Shown here: positions 53,419-62,287 of the stretch, piece by piece | Layout of the letters: each line of letters starts with the position of its first letter | Position numbering within the stretch: position 1 is the stretch's first letter | NCBI GenBank assembly: GCA_965197555.1 | Contig: OZ240213.1 | Location: 1,550,001-1,614,000, forward strand | Source of the DNA: G965197555 sp965197555 | Lineage (GTDB): Bacteria > Chloroflexota > Dehalococcoidia > Lucifugimonadales > UBA3495 | Direction: 5' to 3' | Length of the DNA stretch: 64,000 nt | Program-made: the position numbers and the translations under genes | The notes under the pieces: model-generated | The model's database searches: none | What the model saw: the letters and a program-made list of their open reading frames with translations, nothing else | Told to the model about the DNA's origin: nothing

Positions 53419-53745
53419 TTGGCCTCTAATAAGAAGAATTCCGATGATCGCCGCATAGATCTTGGCCCAGAGTCTTCGTATACCAAGTTTCCCGCTCCCA
53501 TCTACGTCAAGGATTATTCCTTTTTTCTGGTGCGAGGAAAGAAGGGCTATCGACTGCTTTCCTCGGTTTGTCCGCATAGCGGAGGCGAGGTTGTAGACTG
53601 GGGCACCACCTTCATGTGCCCAGACCATGGTTGGCGGTTCGAGCAGAGCGAGGGAGTGTGCGTCAACGGCCCCCGGGCCCGGATGTTTGGGTTTCCCGTC
53701 ACGGTAGAGGATGGGCGGTTGATAGTGGAAGCGCCGGAACCCTAG
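53419..53745 (+). CDS. Rieske-type [2Fe-2S] ferredoxin
   Basis: A 108-residue Rieske domain with cluster ligands Cys51 and His53 (CPHSGG) and Cys67 and His70 (CPDHGW). Small Rieske ferredoxins pass electrons to oxygenases or other oxidoreductases. It is transcribed opposite to its neighbours. The TTG start at 53419 has AAAGG close upstream. No oxygenase alpha subunit is adjacent, so its partner is unknown. Confidence 0.85.
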   Translation: MASNKKNSDDRRIDLGPESSYTKFPAPIYVKDYSFFLVRGKKGYRLLSSVCPHSGGEVVDWGTTFMCPDHGWRFEQSEGVCVNGPRARMFGFPVTVEDGRLIVEAPEP

Positions 53746-53777
53746 CTCCACCCCTTTAGACCGCTGGTGAGAAACGT

Positions 53778-55001
53778 TTAGTCGAAGGCGCCTGCGATGG
53801 CGCAGTCCGCGATCTCATCTTCGGACATGCCAAGTAGCTCCTTCAGCACGTAGGTCTGATGGCTCCCGAACTCGGGCGCAGCCCCCACCATACCCCCAGG
53901 AGTTCGAGACAACTTGTAGGGCACCCCTTCCACGGTGCAGCTCTCTCCAGCGGCGTCAGGTACACTTCGGAAGAATCCTCTATGTTTCAATTGAGGGTCC
54001 TCCGCCAGGTCGGCGCCGGTCTGGACTACTCCGGAGGCAACTCCCACTGACTGGAGCCAACCCACGATCTCCTCAGGGCTGTAGTCCCTAGTCCATGTTT
54101 CGATTAGACCATCCAGCTCGTCTGCATGCTCCAAGCGGCCCAACACGGTCGAGAAGCGATGTTCGTTGGTCCAATTGGGAATACCCATGGCATGGACCAT
54201 AGACTGCCACTCCTCCTCGTTGGACACTGTGATGGCGACCCAACGGTCCTCTCCGGCGCACCGGTAAGCGCCCTCCGGGGCGGAACCCAGGTGAGGCAAG
54301 CGGTTCCCCGTACGCTGGGTACCCCTGCCATTCACGCTGATGTCCAATACTAAAGTGTCCAACAACGAGGTCAGAGCCTCGAACTGGGACAGATCGATCC
54401 ACTGGCCCAGACCGGTGCTAGCCCGTCGGATTAAGGCCAACAGCACCGCTTGCGCTCCGGTCATGCCGGCTACTGCGTCGCTGTAGGCGCTGGCGGGCCC
54501 GCACGGATCAGTATCCGGAAAACCGGTTAAATCGGTGAAGCCTGACCAGGCCTGAAGGGTCTGACCGTAGCTAACTTGCTCCTTCCAGGGACCGGTGCGA
54601 CCGAACCCGGACATGCTGAGCATGATGATGCTGGGCTGGAGCTCTCGCAAGATCGGGTAGTCCAGGCCCCAGCTCGGCATAACCCGGCCACTGAAGTTCT
54701 CTGCCACTACATCCGAGACCGCGACGAGACGCCTGGCGATGCCGATGGCCTCGGGCGTCTTCATATTGAGGCTCAGAGAGAGCTTGCCGGCGTTCCAATT
54801 GTGTCGTTGCCCCAGTCCCCGAGGGGTCTGGGAACTAGGTCCTCCCACCACGGGAAGAGCCAGGCCGGACTCTATCTTGATCACCTGGGCCCCTTGGTCG
54901 GACAAGACCCGGGTAGCGGAGGGGCCGGCGTGAATCCAGGTAAAGTCGACCACCCGAATTCCGGTCAAGGCATAGCTCTCACTGCGTTGTTGCTCAATCA
55001 T
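53778..55001 (-). CDS. CaiB/BaiF family (class III) CoA transferase
   Basis: A 407-residue class III CoA transferase. It has VVDFTWIHAGPSATRVLSDQGAQVIKIE at the N terminus, NMKTPEAIGIARRLV, and the catalytic Asp in YSDAVAGMTGAQAVLLAL. The enzyme moves CoA between organic acids. The paralogue at 55050, 48 nt upstream on the same strand, lacks that Asp, so the two may function together. Context indicates activation of a catabolic acid; the substrate is unknown. Confidence 0.88.
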   Translation of the reverse strand: MIEQQRSESYALTGIRVVDFTWIHAGPSATRVLSDQGAQVIKIESGLALPVVGGPSSQTPRGLGQRHNWNAGKLSLSLNMKTPEAIGIARRLVAVSDVVAENFSGRVMPSWGLDYPILRELQPSIIMLSMSGFGRTGPWKEQVSYGQTLQAWSGFTDLTGFPDTDPCGPASAYSDAVAGMTGAQAVLLALIRRASTGLGQWIDLSQFEALTSLLDTLVLDISVNGRGTQRTGNRLPHLGSAPEGAYRCAGEDRWVAITVSNEEEWQSMVHAMGIPNWTNEHRFSTVLGRLEHADELDGLIETWTRDYSPEEIVGWLQSVGVASGVVQTGADLAEDPQLKHRGFFRSVPDAAGESCTVEGVPYKLSRTPGGMVGAAPEFGSHQTYVLKELLGMSEDEIADCAIAGAFD

Positions 55002-55049
55002 GTCGTTTGTTAGTGGATAGCAGGGCTCAGCGCTCCTAACATACTGGCT

Positions 55050-56282
55050 TCAGATCACACCGGCGCTGGCCATCAGCTCCAACTCTTCCTCGGCCAGGCC
55101 CAGCTCGGTGCCGTAGACTTCGGAATTGTGTTGGCCCATTGAAGGTGCGGTACGCCTTAGTTTCCAGGGGGCCTGGGAGGGCCGGACCGGTGGTGCGGGA
55201 TAAATGGCGGTAAAACCCGACTCCGGGTGGTCTTGCCTAGCGAAGAAACCCCGGGCGTGTAGTTGAGGGTTCTCCAGTACCTCGGTGGGAGTAGCGACGG
55301 GCCCCCACGGGTGGTGGCGGGACTGCCCCCAGTCTGTGATCTCTTGCCGACTATGCAGCATGGCCCACCTGCTGATCAGATCTTCGATGTGACCCGAGTC
55401 CGGTCCCCTCAAGATGAACCTGTCGTCGTATTTGGGCAACATAAGATCGCCGGCCATCCCGTCAGCGGCCATCCAGCTCCGCAAGTCGTCCCAGGCCTGC
55501 TGCGTGTTGGTTGTGATGCTGACGTAGCCGTCCTTGCACGGCCAAGTGGCCACGAACTGGCCTCCGTGGCGAAAGCCACAGCGCACCGCGACCTGTCCGT
55601 CATAGTTGTAGGAAGTGTTAACGTGCTCTGTAGTAGCGGCCACGGCTTCCTGCACCGATACGTCCACCCGCTGCCCCAGCCCGGAGGTCAAGCGCTCGAA
55701 CAGGGCGATCAAAGTCGCAATGAAAGCTCTGTTGGACGCAGTGTGGTAGGCCTGCGACCCCCACAGGCGGGTGGGTGGGGTATGGGGCCAGCCGGTGGCG
55801 TACATGTAGCCGCCCATGGCGAACCCGGTCAGGTCCGAGCCATGGTGGTCCTTGTAGGGGCCGGTTTGGCCAAAGGGAGTGATCGATACAAATATTAGCC
55901 TGGGATTGATGTCACCCAGGACTTCGTAACCTAGGCCCAAGGAGTCTAGGTATCCGGGCTGAAAGGTTTCCAAGAAAACGTCGGCGCCCTCCACCAGTCG
56001 GCGCAAAAGCCGGGAGCCTTCTGGCGTGGTGATGTTGAGGGTGATGCCGCGTTTGTTGGTGTTAAAGTGGAGCCAGTGCAGGCTGCGTTCGGCATGAGAT
56101 GCGCCACCAGCGGAGGGACCGTTGCGCCGCATAGAGTCTCCGCCCGGGGGTTCAATCTTGATGACATCGGCGCCTTGGTCCGCCATGAGTTTCCCACAGT
56201 AAACTCCCATGGGGCCGGAGAGGTCCAATACTCTGAAACCTTCTAATGGCAGGGGATTATTTTCGACCTCGGGTTGATGCAA
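55050..56282 (-). CDS. CaiB/BaiF family protein lacking the catalytic Asp
   Basis: A 410-residue paralogue of the CoA transferase next to it: VLDLSGPMGVYCGKLMADQGADVIKIEPPGGD style N terminus, LNITTPEGSRLLRRLV and GLGQRVDVSVQEA. Aligning from the shared GLGQ motif backwards, the nucleophilic Asp position holds Tyr or His (in SQAYHTASN). It may be a non-catalytic subunit or use another residue. The start is TTG with AAGGAA upstream. Confidence 0.8.
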   Translation of the reverse strand: MHQPEVENNPLPLEGFRVLDLSGPMGVYCGKLMADQGADVIKIEPPGGDSMRRNGPSAGGASHAERSLHWLHFNTNKRGITLNITTPEGSRLLRRLVEGADVFLETFQPGYLDSLGLGYEVLGDINPRLIFVSITPFGQTGPYKDHHGSDLTGFAMGGYMYATGWPHTPPTRLWGSQAYHTASNRAFIATLIALFERLTSGLGQRVDVSVQEAVAATTEHVNTSYNYDGQVAVRCGFRHGGQFVATWPCKDGYVSITTNTQQAWDDLRSWMAADGMAGDLMLPKYDDRFILRGPDSGHIEDLISRWAMLHSRQEITDWGQSRHHPWGPVATPTEVLENPQLHARGFFARQDHPESGFTAIYPAPPVRPSQAPWKLRRTAPSMGQHNSEVYGTELGLAEEELELMASAGVI

Positions 56283-56534
56283 TCGGCTTCCTTATCTATT
56301 CTTAGACTCCTTCTGCGTGGGAATTACAGGAGGAACTTAGTCTTCAAGTCATTGGCGTAGGAAAACGGGACTCGATCTAACACCCCGAACGGGCAGCGGG
56401 ACTACTGGACACAAGCCCCCAGCCTAGCTACGGCGTTATGCGAGCCTGTCAATTAACAAGGGGGGCCGCCGTCCTCTCTAAATGTCGGGGTCTTGGTCTC
56501 CTCGGGCATATGGACTCACCAAGCCCGCGGAGCG

Positions 56535-56912
56535 TTAATAGGTCTTGATTTCCAGAACGTGGCCGCTGGGGTCGTCAAAGTAGACCGCCTTGCCCAACCC
56601 TTTGGCGCCCATAGTCATACCCGGGCCCTTCATGTTGTTCTTATCGTAAGGGCCGTCTCCATAAGGGACCCCCGACTCACGGACTCTGGCAAAAGCAGCT
56701 TCGAACTCCTCCGGCGTCATGGCGAAGGCGTAATGGTGGCTGCGAAAGTCATCCACCTGCCGAAAGTCCAGGTTGAAGTTCTCGTCCACCCGCACTGCCA
56801 GAAAGGGACCTACCTCTCCCAGGTCTTCAAAGCCAAAAATGCGGTTGTAGAACTCCACGGCCTCTTCCCGGTCCCTCACCGGCACAATGGTGTGGTCTAG
56901 ATGTGTCGCCAT
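56535..56912 (-). CDS. VOC family protein
   Basis: A 125-residue VOC unit with metal ligands His in LDHTIVPV, His in SHHYAFAM and Glu in GHVLEIKTY. Length and motif fit glyoxalase/fosfomycin-resistance/dioxygenase-type small members. GGAGGAG precedes the ATG. It is transcribed towards the CoA transferases; the 250-base gap between holds no gene. Confidence 0.85.
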   Translation of the reverse strand: MATHLDHTIVPVRDREEAVEFYNRIFGFEDLGEVGPFLAVRVDENFNLDFRQVDDFRSHHYAFAMTPEEFEAAFARVRESGVPYGDGPYDKNNMKGPGMTMGAKGLGKAVYFDDPSGHVLEIKTY

Positions 56913-57047
56913 TGGTCTCCTCCCAAAACTTCGGGTACGCTATACCCGATTATCGTTTCCTCTATACTGCTTCAACTCTTATGTTACTCTAATGAACGTC
57001 CCGGCAAAAGATGGGGTATTTCTAACAGTGGCCTAACAGGAGCGGTC

Positions 57048-58463
57048 ATGCAAAAACAGGACCTCCCTTTCCTCTCCGCTACCGAGCTGGCGGGGTTAAT
57101 TGAACGGAGAGAGGTATCTCCGGTCGAGGCTCTTGAAGCCTATCTCCAACGAATCGACGAAGTGGACCACAAACTGAATTCATACATAACCGTGTGTCGA
57201 GAGGAGGCCCTTCAGGGTGCCCGGGAGGCCGAGGCAGCGATCAGCCGGGGCAATTATTTGGGGCCAATGCACGGGATTCCCGTGGCCGTCAAGGACCAGT
57301 TCAACACAGCGGGAATCCTTACCACCGGTGGCTCAGCCATTTTGGCCGAGAATGTGCCCGACGAGGACGCGACCGTGATTTTTAATCTGAAGAAGGCCGG
57401 TGCGGTCCTCCTGGGCAAGCTGAACATGAGCGAATTCGCCATGGCGGAAATCTACCACCATCCCTACGGCACCCCCCGGAACGCCTGGGACCTGGACCGA
57501 AACCCGGGGACCTCCAGCAGCGGTTCCGCGGCAGCTACCGCCGCTTTCCTGTGCGCCACGTCCTTGGGAGAAGATACAGGCGGCTCCATCAGGAGTCCGG
57601 CTAACTTCAGCGGCCTAGTTGGTCTACGTCCTACCTGGGGCCGGGTCAGCCGTTACGGGGTGCTGGGGGGGTCCTGGTCAATGGATACTGTCGGTCCTAT
57701 CTCCCGTACGGTCGAGGACTGCGCGATAACCTTCCAGGCAATTGCTGGGCACGATCCGAAAGACCCATCTACCTGGCAGGTTCCGGTTCCGGACTATTGG
57801 AAAGCACTCGATGGTGATATCAACGGCATGAGAGTGGGTGTCATCAAAGAAAAGGCAGAGTTTCCGCTGTTGGACCCGGACATTCGGGCGGCTTTTACTT
57901 CTGCCCTAGGTGTGCTGGGAGAGCTGGGAGCAGGAGTGGAGGAGGTGTCCTTGCCCTTCACCGAACACGCGGGAGCTATATCCATGGGAATCCTGTTTCC
58001 CGAATGGGCGTCATTGCACCGACCGACCTTTGAGGCGCATTTCCAGGAGTTGGATCACAACAATAAAGTCAGGTTTTTGAGCGGCGCGGTGGAACCGGCG
58101 CAGGCGTACTACAAGGCACAGAAACTAAGGGCGTTGTTGCGACAGCAGGTCCTAGATGCCCTGGAAAAATTCGATGTACTGGTCCTTCCGGGTGGACCGG
58201 TAACCGCCCGGCCGGTCGAAACAGTGCCCGGCATCCAAAGTAAAGAGCAAGCCATGGCGGCCCTGACGGGCCGCATCAGCTTTACCGGTCCCTTCAACTT
58301 GGCCGGCGTTCCGGCCCTGACATTGCCCTGCGGGTTCAGCTCCGAGAACCTTCCGATGGGGATTCAGATTGTTGGCCGCCCGTTTACCGAGGACACAGTG
58401 ATGAAGGTGGCACATGCCTACGAGCAGAACACCGAATGGCACACCCGCAGGCCGACGATCTAA
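57048..58463 (+). CDS. Amidase (amidase-signature family, GatA-like)
   Basis: A 471-residue amidase closely related to the one at 51399, sharing FLSATELAGLIERREVSPVEA and the same catalytic block (VAVKDQF, GTSSSGSAAA, SLGEDTGGSIRSPA). The ATG at 57048 has AGGAG seven bases upstream. A frame open to 56901 overlaps the opposite VOC gene and is not supported. It is followed 34 nt later by the nitroreductase gene, probably one operon. Confidence 0.9.
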   Translation: MQKQDLPFLSATELAGLIERREVSPVEALEAYLQRIDEVDHKLNSYITVCREEALQGAREAEAAISRGNYLGPMHGIPVAVKDQFNTAGILTTGGSAILAENVPDEDATVIFNLKKAGAVLLGKLNMSEFAMAEIYHHPYGTPRNAWDLDRNPGTSSSGSAAATAAFLCATSLGEDTGGSIRSPANFSGLVGLRPTWGRVSRYGVLGGSWSMDTVGPISRTVEDCAITFQAIAGHDPKDPSTWQVPVPDYWKALDGDINGMRVGVIKEKAEFPLLDPDIRAAFTSALGVLGELGAGVEEVSLPFTEHAGAISMGILFPEWASLHRPTFEAHFQELDHNNKVRFLSGAVEPAQAYYKAQKLRALLRQQVLDALEKFDVLVLPGGPVTARPVETVPGIQSKEQAMAALTGRISFTGPFNLAGVPALTLPCGFSSENLPMGIQIVGRPFTEDTVMKVAHAYEQNTEWHTRRPTI

Positions 58464-58497
58464 GGTTGACCGCCAGAAGCTAACTTAGGAGAGACTG

Positions 58498-59121
58498 ATG
58501 CAAGAGATCGGACTGTTTGAGGCGATTTATTCCCAAAGATCGTTCACGCGATACAAGCGGGACCCGGTGCCTAGGGAAGCAATCGAGAAAATCATAGACG
58601 CGGCGACCCAGGCTCCCAGCGGTGGCAACGTTCAACCATGGGAGTTTATCGCGGTCACCGATCCCGACGTGATTGCCCAGGTCGGTGGAGTATACCGGGA
58701 TGTTTGGTTGGCGGCCCGGCCGACGCCCTCGCCCGATGAGTCCCCGGTGTACCGAGCGGCCCGCTATCTGGCCAACCATATGCCGGAGGCTCCGGCGTTG
58801 ATACTGGTCTGCGCCGACCACAGCAAAGGTTACATGGAGCGGGATCCGAACGAGCCCATCCAAAGGGGCCGCTACGCGTCCTCGATCTGGTTGGCGGTGC
58901 AAAACATGTTCCTAGCGGCGCGGGCTCTTGGTCTGGGCACCCGCCTCACCACCGCCCACATCGGCGGCGAGGACAGGGTAAAGAAGATATTGGACATCCC
59001 TGACCATGTGGAGACACTGGTTCTCACCCCCCTGGGATACCCTAGGGGCAATTTCGGTCGCGTCGAACGGCGTCCGGCGGCAGAAGTCACTTCCTTCAAC
59101 CGCTATGGAAACAGAGGGTGA
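58498..59121 (+). CDS. Nitroreductase family flavoprotein
   Basis: A 207-residue FMN enzyme with the family entry RSFTRYKRDPVP, then AATQAPSGGNVQPWEFIAVTD for FMN binding and LTPLGYPRGNF near the C terminus. Members reduce nitro groups, quinones, flavins or activated alkenes, and some are BluB-like or dehalogenase-like. GGAGAG lies close upstream. Together with the preceding amidase it may act in degradation of a nitrogenous compound; the substrate is unknown. Confidence 0.88.
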   Translation: MQEIGLFEAIYSQRSFTRYKRDPVPREAIEKIIDAATQAPSGGNVQPWEFIAVTDPDVIAQVGGVYRDVWLAARPTPSPDESPVYRAARYLANHMPEAPALILVCADHSKGYMERDPNEPIQRGRYASSIWLAVQNMFLAARALGLGTRLTTAHIGGEDRVKKILDIPDHVETLVLTPLGYPRGNFGRVERRPAAEVTSFNRYGNRG

Positions 59122-59157
59122 ACGGGTGCTGTGCGCTGAGCGCCGATAGCTTGTGGC

Positions 59158-59913
59158 TTAGAACCCCCATGTCTTGCCGAAGTCGACCCGCAGAACCAGT
59201 TGGCCGGTGAAAGTCTCGGCGTCCTGCACCGCAAGGTAAACCGCGCTGGGGCCGACTACCGCCGGATCAACCCGTTCGTGCCAGTCCCGTTGGGTCCAAG
59301 GGATGGCGGCGGAGCCTTCGCTCCTCAAGCTTCCGGGACTGAGGATATTGACCGCAATGTTGTGCTCTTTCAGTTCGTCGGCCAGGCACAGGCTGAACAT
59401 ATGGAGCGCGGCTTTGGAGGAGCTGTACAGCACACCACCCCCGGCGCGATGGTCGCTTCCCATTCTTGACCCAATATTGATGATGCTGCCCCGCTGCTGC
59501 TGGACCATAACGGGCACCACTGCTCGGCAGACTAGATAAGGAGCCCGGACGTTGACCGAGACCACCCGGTCCCAAACGTCGGGCCCTATTGTCATCAAGG
59601 TTTCCCCCAACACCATAGAACCGGCGTTGTTGACCAGCACGTCCACCTTACCGTAGCGGTCTACGACCTGGCGTACGAAATCGTCCACCTGCTGCTCTTC
59701 CGTTACGTCGCAGTCCAGTCCGAGTACCTCACCCCCCACCGCCTGTATGCCCTGGGCCGTTTCCCAGATAGTCCCGGCCAGCCCGGTGGGTGAGGTCCGG
59801 CGGGCGCAGATCGCTACACTGGCTCCCTCTCTGGCGTACTCTCTTGCGATGGCCCTGCCCAGTCCCCGGCTGGCACCGGTAACGATAGCCACCATTCCAT
59901 CCATTTGGCCCAT
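59158..59913 (-). CDS. SDR family oxidoreductase
   Basis: A 251-residue short-chain dehydrogenase with VTGASRGLGRAIA, NNAGSM, the Ser in INIGSRMG and YSSSK. All catalytic positions are present. The C-terminal segment differs from typical FabG. It converges with the nitroreductase gene with 36 nt between stops and lies 46 nt downstream of the SnoaL-like gene. Confidence 0.88.
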   Translation of the reverse strand: MGQMDGMVAIVTGASRGLGRAIAREYAREGASVAICARRTSPTGLAGTIWETAQGIQAVGGEVLGLDCDVTEEQQVDDFVRQVVDRYGKVDVLVNNAGSMVLGETLMTIGPDVWDRVVSVNVRAPYLVCRAVVPVMVQQQRGSIINIGSRMGSDHRAGGGVLYSSSKAALHMFSLCLADELKEHNIAVNILSPGSLRSEGSAAIPWTQRDWHERVDPAVVGPSAVYLAVQDAETFTGQLVLRVDFGKTWGF

Positions 59914-59959
59914 ATAGCCCCCCTATTGGCTCGAAGGCCCTGGGGTTCGGAGTCTCAGA

Positions 59960-60424
59960 TTAAGCGAACCGTGTACGCACCCATCCTTCGTCGAAGGGGG
60001 TCCAGAAGTGTGAGGTCAGCTTCAGGTGCTTGAACTTCCACTCGCCATTAATCCTGACGTACTGTTCGTCGTACCGGGCCGAGCCCCAGACCGCTCGGTT
60101 CCCGTCAGCGTAGGTACAAGGTTGAAACAGGTACCAGGTACCAGTGGCGGTGTCCCCGTTCACTTCGATGATCGGGTTCAACACCATGTGAATAGCGAAC
60201 GACAGCCGCTGCGGCGCATTTTGGAAGAATGTACGAATTGCTTCCCGACCGTCATACCTACCCCGCTCGCCACCGTCCCATATCGCGTCTTCCATAAACA
60301 AGTTAGCGAGGGCGTCGGCGTCGTAGTTAGCGTCACAATAACCGCAATACCGGTGCTTCAGCCGTTTGATGTCCTCGACATCTTCAAGGACTCGGATCCT
60401 CTGCTCCAGGTCTTCCAGGCTCAT
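59960..60424 (-). CDS. SnoaL-like (NTF2-fold) protein
   Basis: A 154-residue protein with the cone-shaped NTF2/SnoaL pattern: EDIKRLKHRYCGYCDANYDADALANLFMEDA style first half, DGREAIRTFF and GEWKFKHLKLTSHF. The family includes polyketide cyclases, dehydratases, isomerases and dioxygenase beta subunits. The ATG at 60424 has GGAGGGAGG upstream. It is probably co-transcribed with the SDR gene downstream. Confidence 0.82.
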   Translation of the reverse strand: MSLEDLEQRIRVLEDVEDIKRLKHRYCGYCDANYDADALANLFMEDAIWDGGERGRYDGREAIRTFFQNAPQRLSFAIHMVLNPIIEVNGDTATGTWYLFQPCTYADGNRAVWGSARYDEQYVRINGEWKFKHLKLTSHFWTPFDEGWVRTRFA

Positions 60425-60662
60425 CGCCTCCCTCCAAGTTGCCGGGCACAAGCGCTCATCGACTATTTGTCACAGGTCTGAATGGCAATTATAGCCGTCG
60501 ATCAGGGTAACTAAAACACTCTCTGTTATACCAACGGTTGCTGCTGGATAAAATCTCGGTTACGTGAAAGCCAGCGCCAAAATTTGACGGGCGCACTGTT
60601 GACGGCGGAACAGATGGTATGGAGAATAGGGAATAAATAAAATGTAGGAAAAGATAAGTAAG

Positions 60663-61193
60663 TTGGAGTATATTCTTGGCGGTGTCCGAAGAAAATTAGA
60701 TGCAGGGACGATAAGACGAATAGCCAACCAAAGCGTCCCTGGCCCGGTCGATGGTCGGCATAAGTATTACGTAAACGTCGAGGGGCATCGCTATCCAGTT
60801 AAGCAGCTGTTCGGCCTAGCGGCTCGTATAACTTCGAGTGAGTTTATTACTCAGGACGCAATCCGGGTTCTGACAAAACTGGGATTTACTGTTGAGGAAT
60901 TTGCGCGCCCTTCGGTTTCAGAGATGGAGGCGCCCAACGAGGCTTCCCCGTCGAATTATGCTGATCCGGAGGCTGGTCAGTCAGTGAGCTTCGTTGTCTC
61001 CCTGGAACCTGACGAAGATGGGTACATCTTAGCGAGCTGTTCTCAGTTGCCCGGATGCCACTCTCAGGGAAGATCGAGGCAAGAGGCCCTCAGGAACATC
61101 GAAGAAGCGATTCATGGCTACCTGGCCAGCATGAAACATCATGGGGAAGCGATTCCAAGGGTCGATTGGGACTTGGTCAAGGTCCGCGTGTAG
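60663..61193 (+). CDS. hicB: HicB-type antitoxin with extra N-terminal domain
   Basis: A 176-residue protein. Residues about 107-175 are HicB-like: SFVVSLEPDEDGYILASCSQLPGCHSQG, then RQEALRNIEEAI. The N-terminal 80 residues form a separate domain with YYVNVEGHRYPVKQLFGLA and FITQDAIRVLTKLGF, a pattern I associate with DNA-binding head domains of some endonuclease-type proteins; this is from memory. Typical HicB has a DNA-binding domain at the C terminus, and none is visible here. The TTG start is the only one available. hicA follows, overlapping by 1 nt. Confidence 0.78.
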   Translation: MEYILGGVRRKLDAGTIRRIANQSVPGPVDGRHKYYVNVEGHRYPVKQLFGLAARITSSEFITQDAIRVLTKLGFTVEEFARPSVSEMEAPNEASPSNYADPEAGQSVSFVVSLEPDEDGYILASCSQLPGCHSQGRSRQEALRNIEEAIHGYLASMKHHGEAIPRVDWDLVKVRV

Positions 61194-61414
61194 TGGCGCG
61201 CTTGCCCGTGATCTCGGGCACTCAGTTTGTGCGAGCGGTGGAGAAGATTGGATATCGCTGGGAACATACCCAGGGGAGCCACATGATATTAGTACATTCT
61301 GATAGGCGCCGTTTGCCGGTACCCAACCACCGGGAGCTAGGGAGAGGGCTGTTAAGGGCCTTGTTCAGGGACGCGGGCCTGACTCGTGAAGAGTTCTTCC
61401 AGCTTCTGAATTAA
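61193..61414 (+). CDS. hicA: HicA-type mRNA interferase toxin
   Basis: A 73-residue HicA: LPVISGTQFVRAVEKIGYRW, the catalytic His in QGSHMILVH, VPNHRELGRGLLRALFRDAGL and TREEFFQLL. HicA cleaves mRNA and is neutralised by HicB. The GTG start overlaps the hicB stop by one base (TAGTG), so translation is coupled. The order hicB-hicA is the reverse of the commoner hicA-hicB. Confidence 0.88.
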   Translation: MARLPVISGTQFVRAVEKIGYRWEHTQGSHMILVHSDRRRLPVPNHRELGRGLLRALFRDAGLTREEFFQLLN

Positions 61415-61444
61415 CACTCCAGTACCCTTTGATTGAGCCAAGCG

Positions 61445-62260
61445 TCAGGTGGCCTGTCCCCCGTCCATGTCGATGCACTGCCCTACAATGAACTCGGCAT
61501 CCTTGCTGCATAACCAGGCGATGAAATTTCCTATCTCCTGCGGGTCGCCAGCCCGGCCCAGGGGAATGGATTCCAAACGATCGGTCCATTCCTGGCTGCG
61601 GGGGTACCCGTACAAAGCGTCGTTTCGGGCGGTATCGGTGGTGCCCGGACTCACCCCATTAACTCTTATTCCGTAGGGAGCGAGGGCTTTACCGGCCTTT
61701 TGGGTGAAAGTGGCCAAAGCACCGCTGGCAGTGGCGTAGGCGAGATCTGTGGCCCGGCTGATCTTGGCTTCCACCGACACAACGTTTACGATGCTTCCAC
61801 CATCCCCTTGAGCCATGAGCACCTCAGTCACTGCTTTGGTACACAGAAAAGCGCCGGTTACCTTCACATCCATCACCGATTTCCAGGCTTCCTCCGACAG
61901 CTCGTTTAAGGGAGCCCAAGCCGCCAGTCGAGGGGCGCTGGCGTTATTGACCAGGAAATCGATGCGCCCGAATTCGGCCACCGTCCGGTCCACAATATTC
62001 TGTACCTGGTCGGACTTTGTGACGTCTGCCACCAACGCCAATGCTCCAGTGCCCAGAGCCCTAATGTCTTGGGCGACGCTATCGATGTCCCTCCAGCCAG
62101 CCTCTTGCTCATCGGCGGGAAAAGTCGTTGACTCCCGGCCGGTACCCGTCACCGTCACCGCTGCGCCCTCCCGAGCAAAAGCCAAGGCTGCGGCGCGGCC
62201 AATGCCCCGCATCCTCCCCGCGCCGGTAATAACCGCTACTTTGCCATCGAACTTGCCCAT
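61445..62260 (-). CDS. SDR family protein lacking the catalytic Lys
   Basis: A 271-residue short-chain dehydrogenase: VITGAGRMRGIGRAAA, NNASAPR and VVSVEAK with the conserved Ser. The YxxxK site reads YATAS, so the catalytic Lys is Ser while Tyr is kept. Activity by the standard mechanism would be impaired. It lies 27 nt after another SDR gene that has an intact YCASK, suggesting a duplicate pair or a heteromer. Confidence 0.85.
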   Translation of the reverse strand: MGKFDGKVAVITGAGRMRGIGRAAALAFAREGAAVTVTGTGRESTTFPADEQEAGWRDIDSVAQDIRALGTGALALVADVTKSDQVQNIVDRTVAEFGRIDFLVNNASAPRLAAWAPLNELSEEAWKSVMDVKVTGAFLCTKAVTEVLMAQGDGGSIVNVVSVEAKISRATDLAYATASGALATFTQKAGKALAPYGIRVNGVSPGTTDTARNDALYGYPRSQEWTDRLESIPLGRAGDPQEIGNFIAWLCSKDAEFIVGQCIDMDGGQAT

Positions 62261-62287
62261 TTCACACCTCTGGTAACTAAAACAGAG

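Noticed and set aside
56901..57047. 49-codon extension of the second amidase
   Set aside because: Overlaps the opposite VOC gene start; the ATG at 57048 has a good ribosome binding site and matches the paralogue's N terminus.
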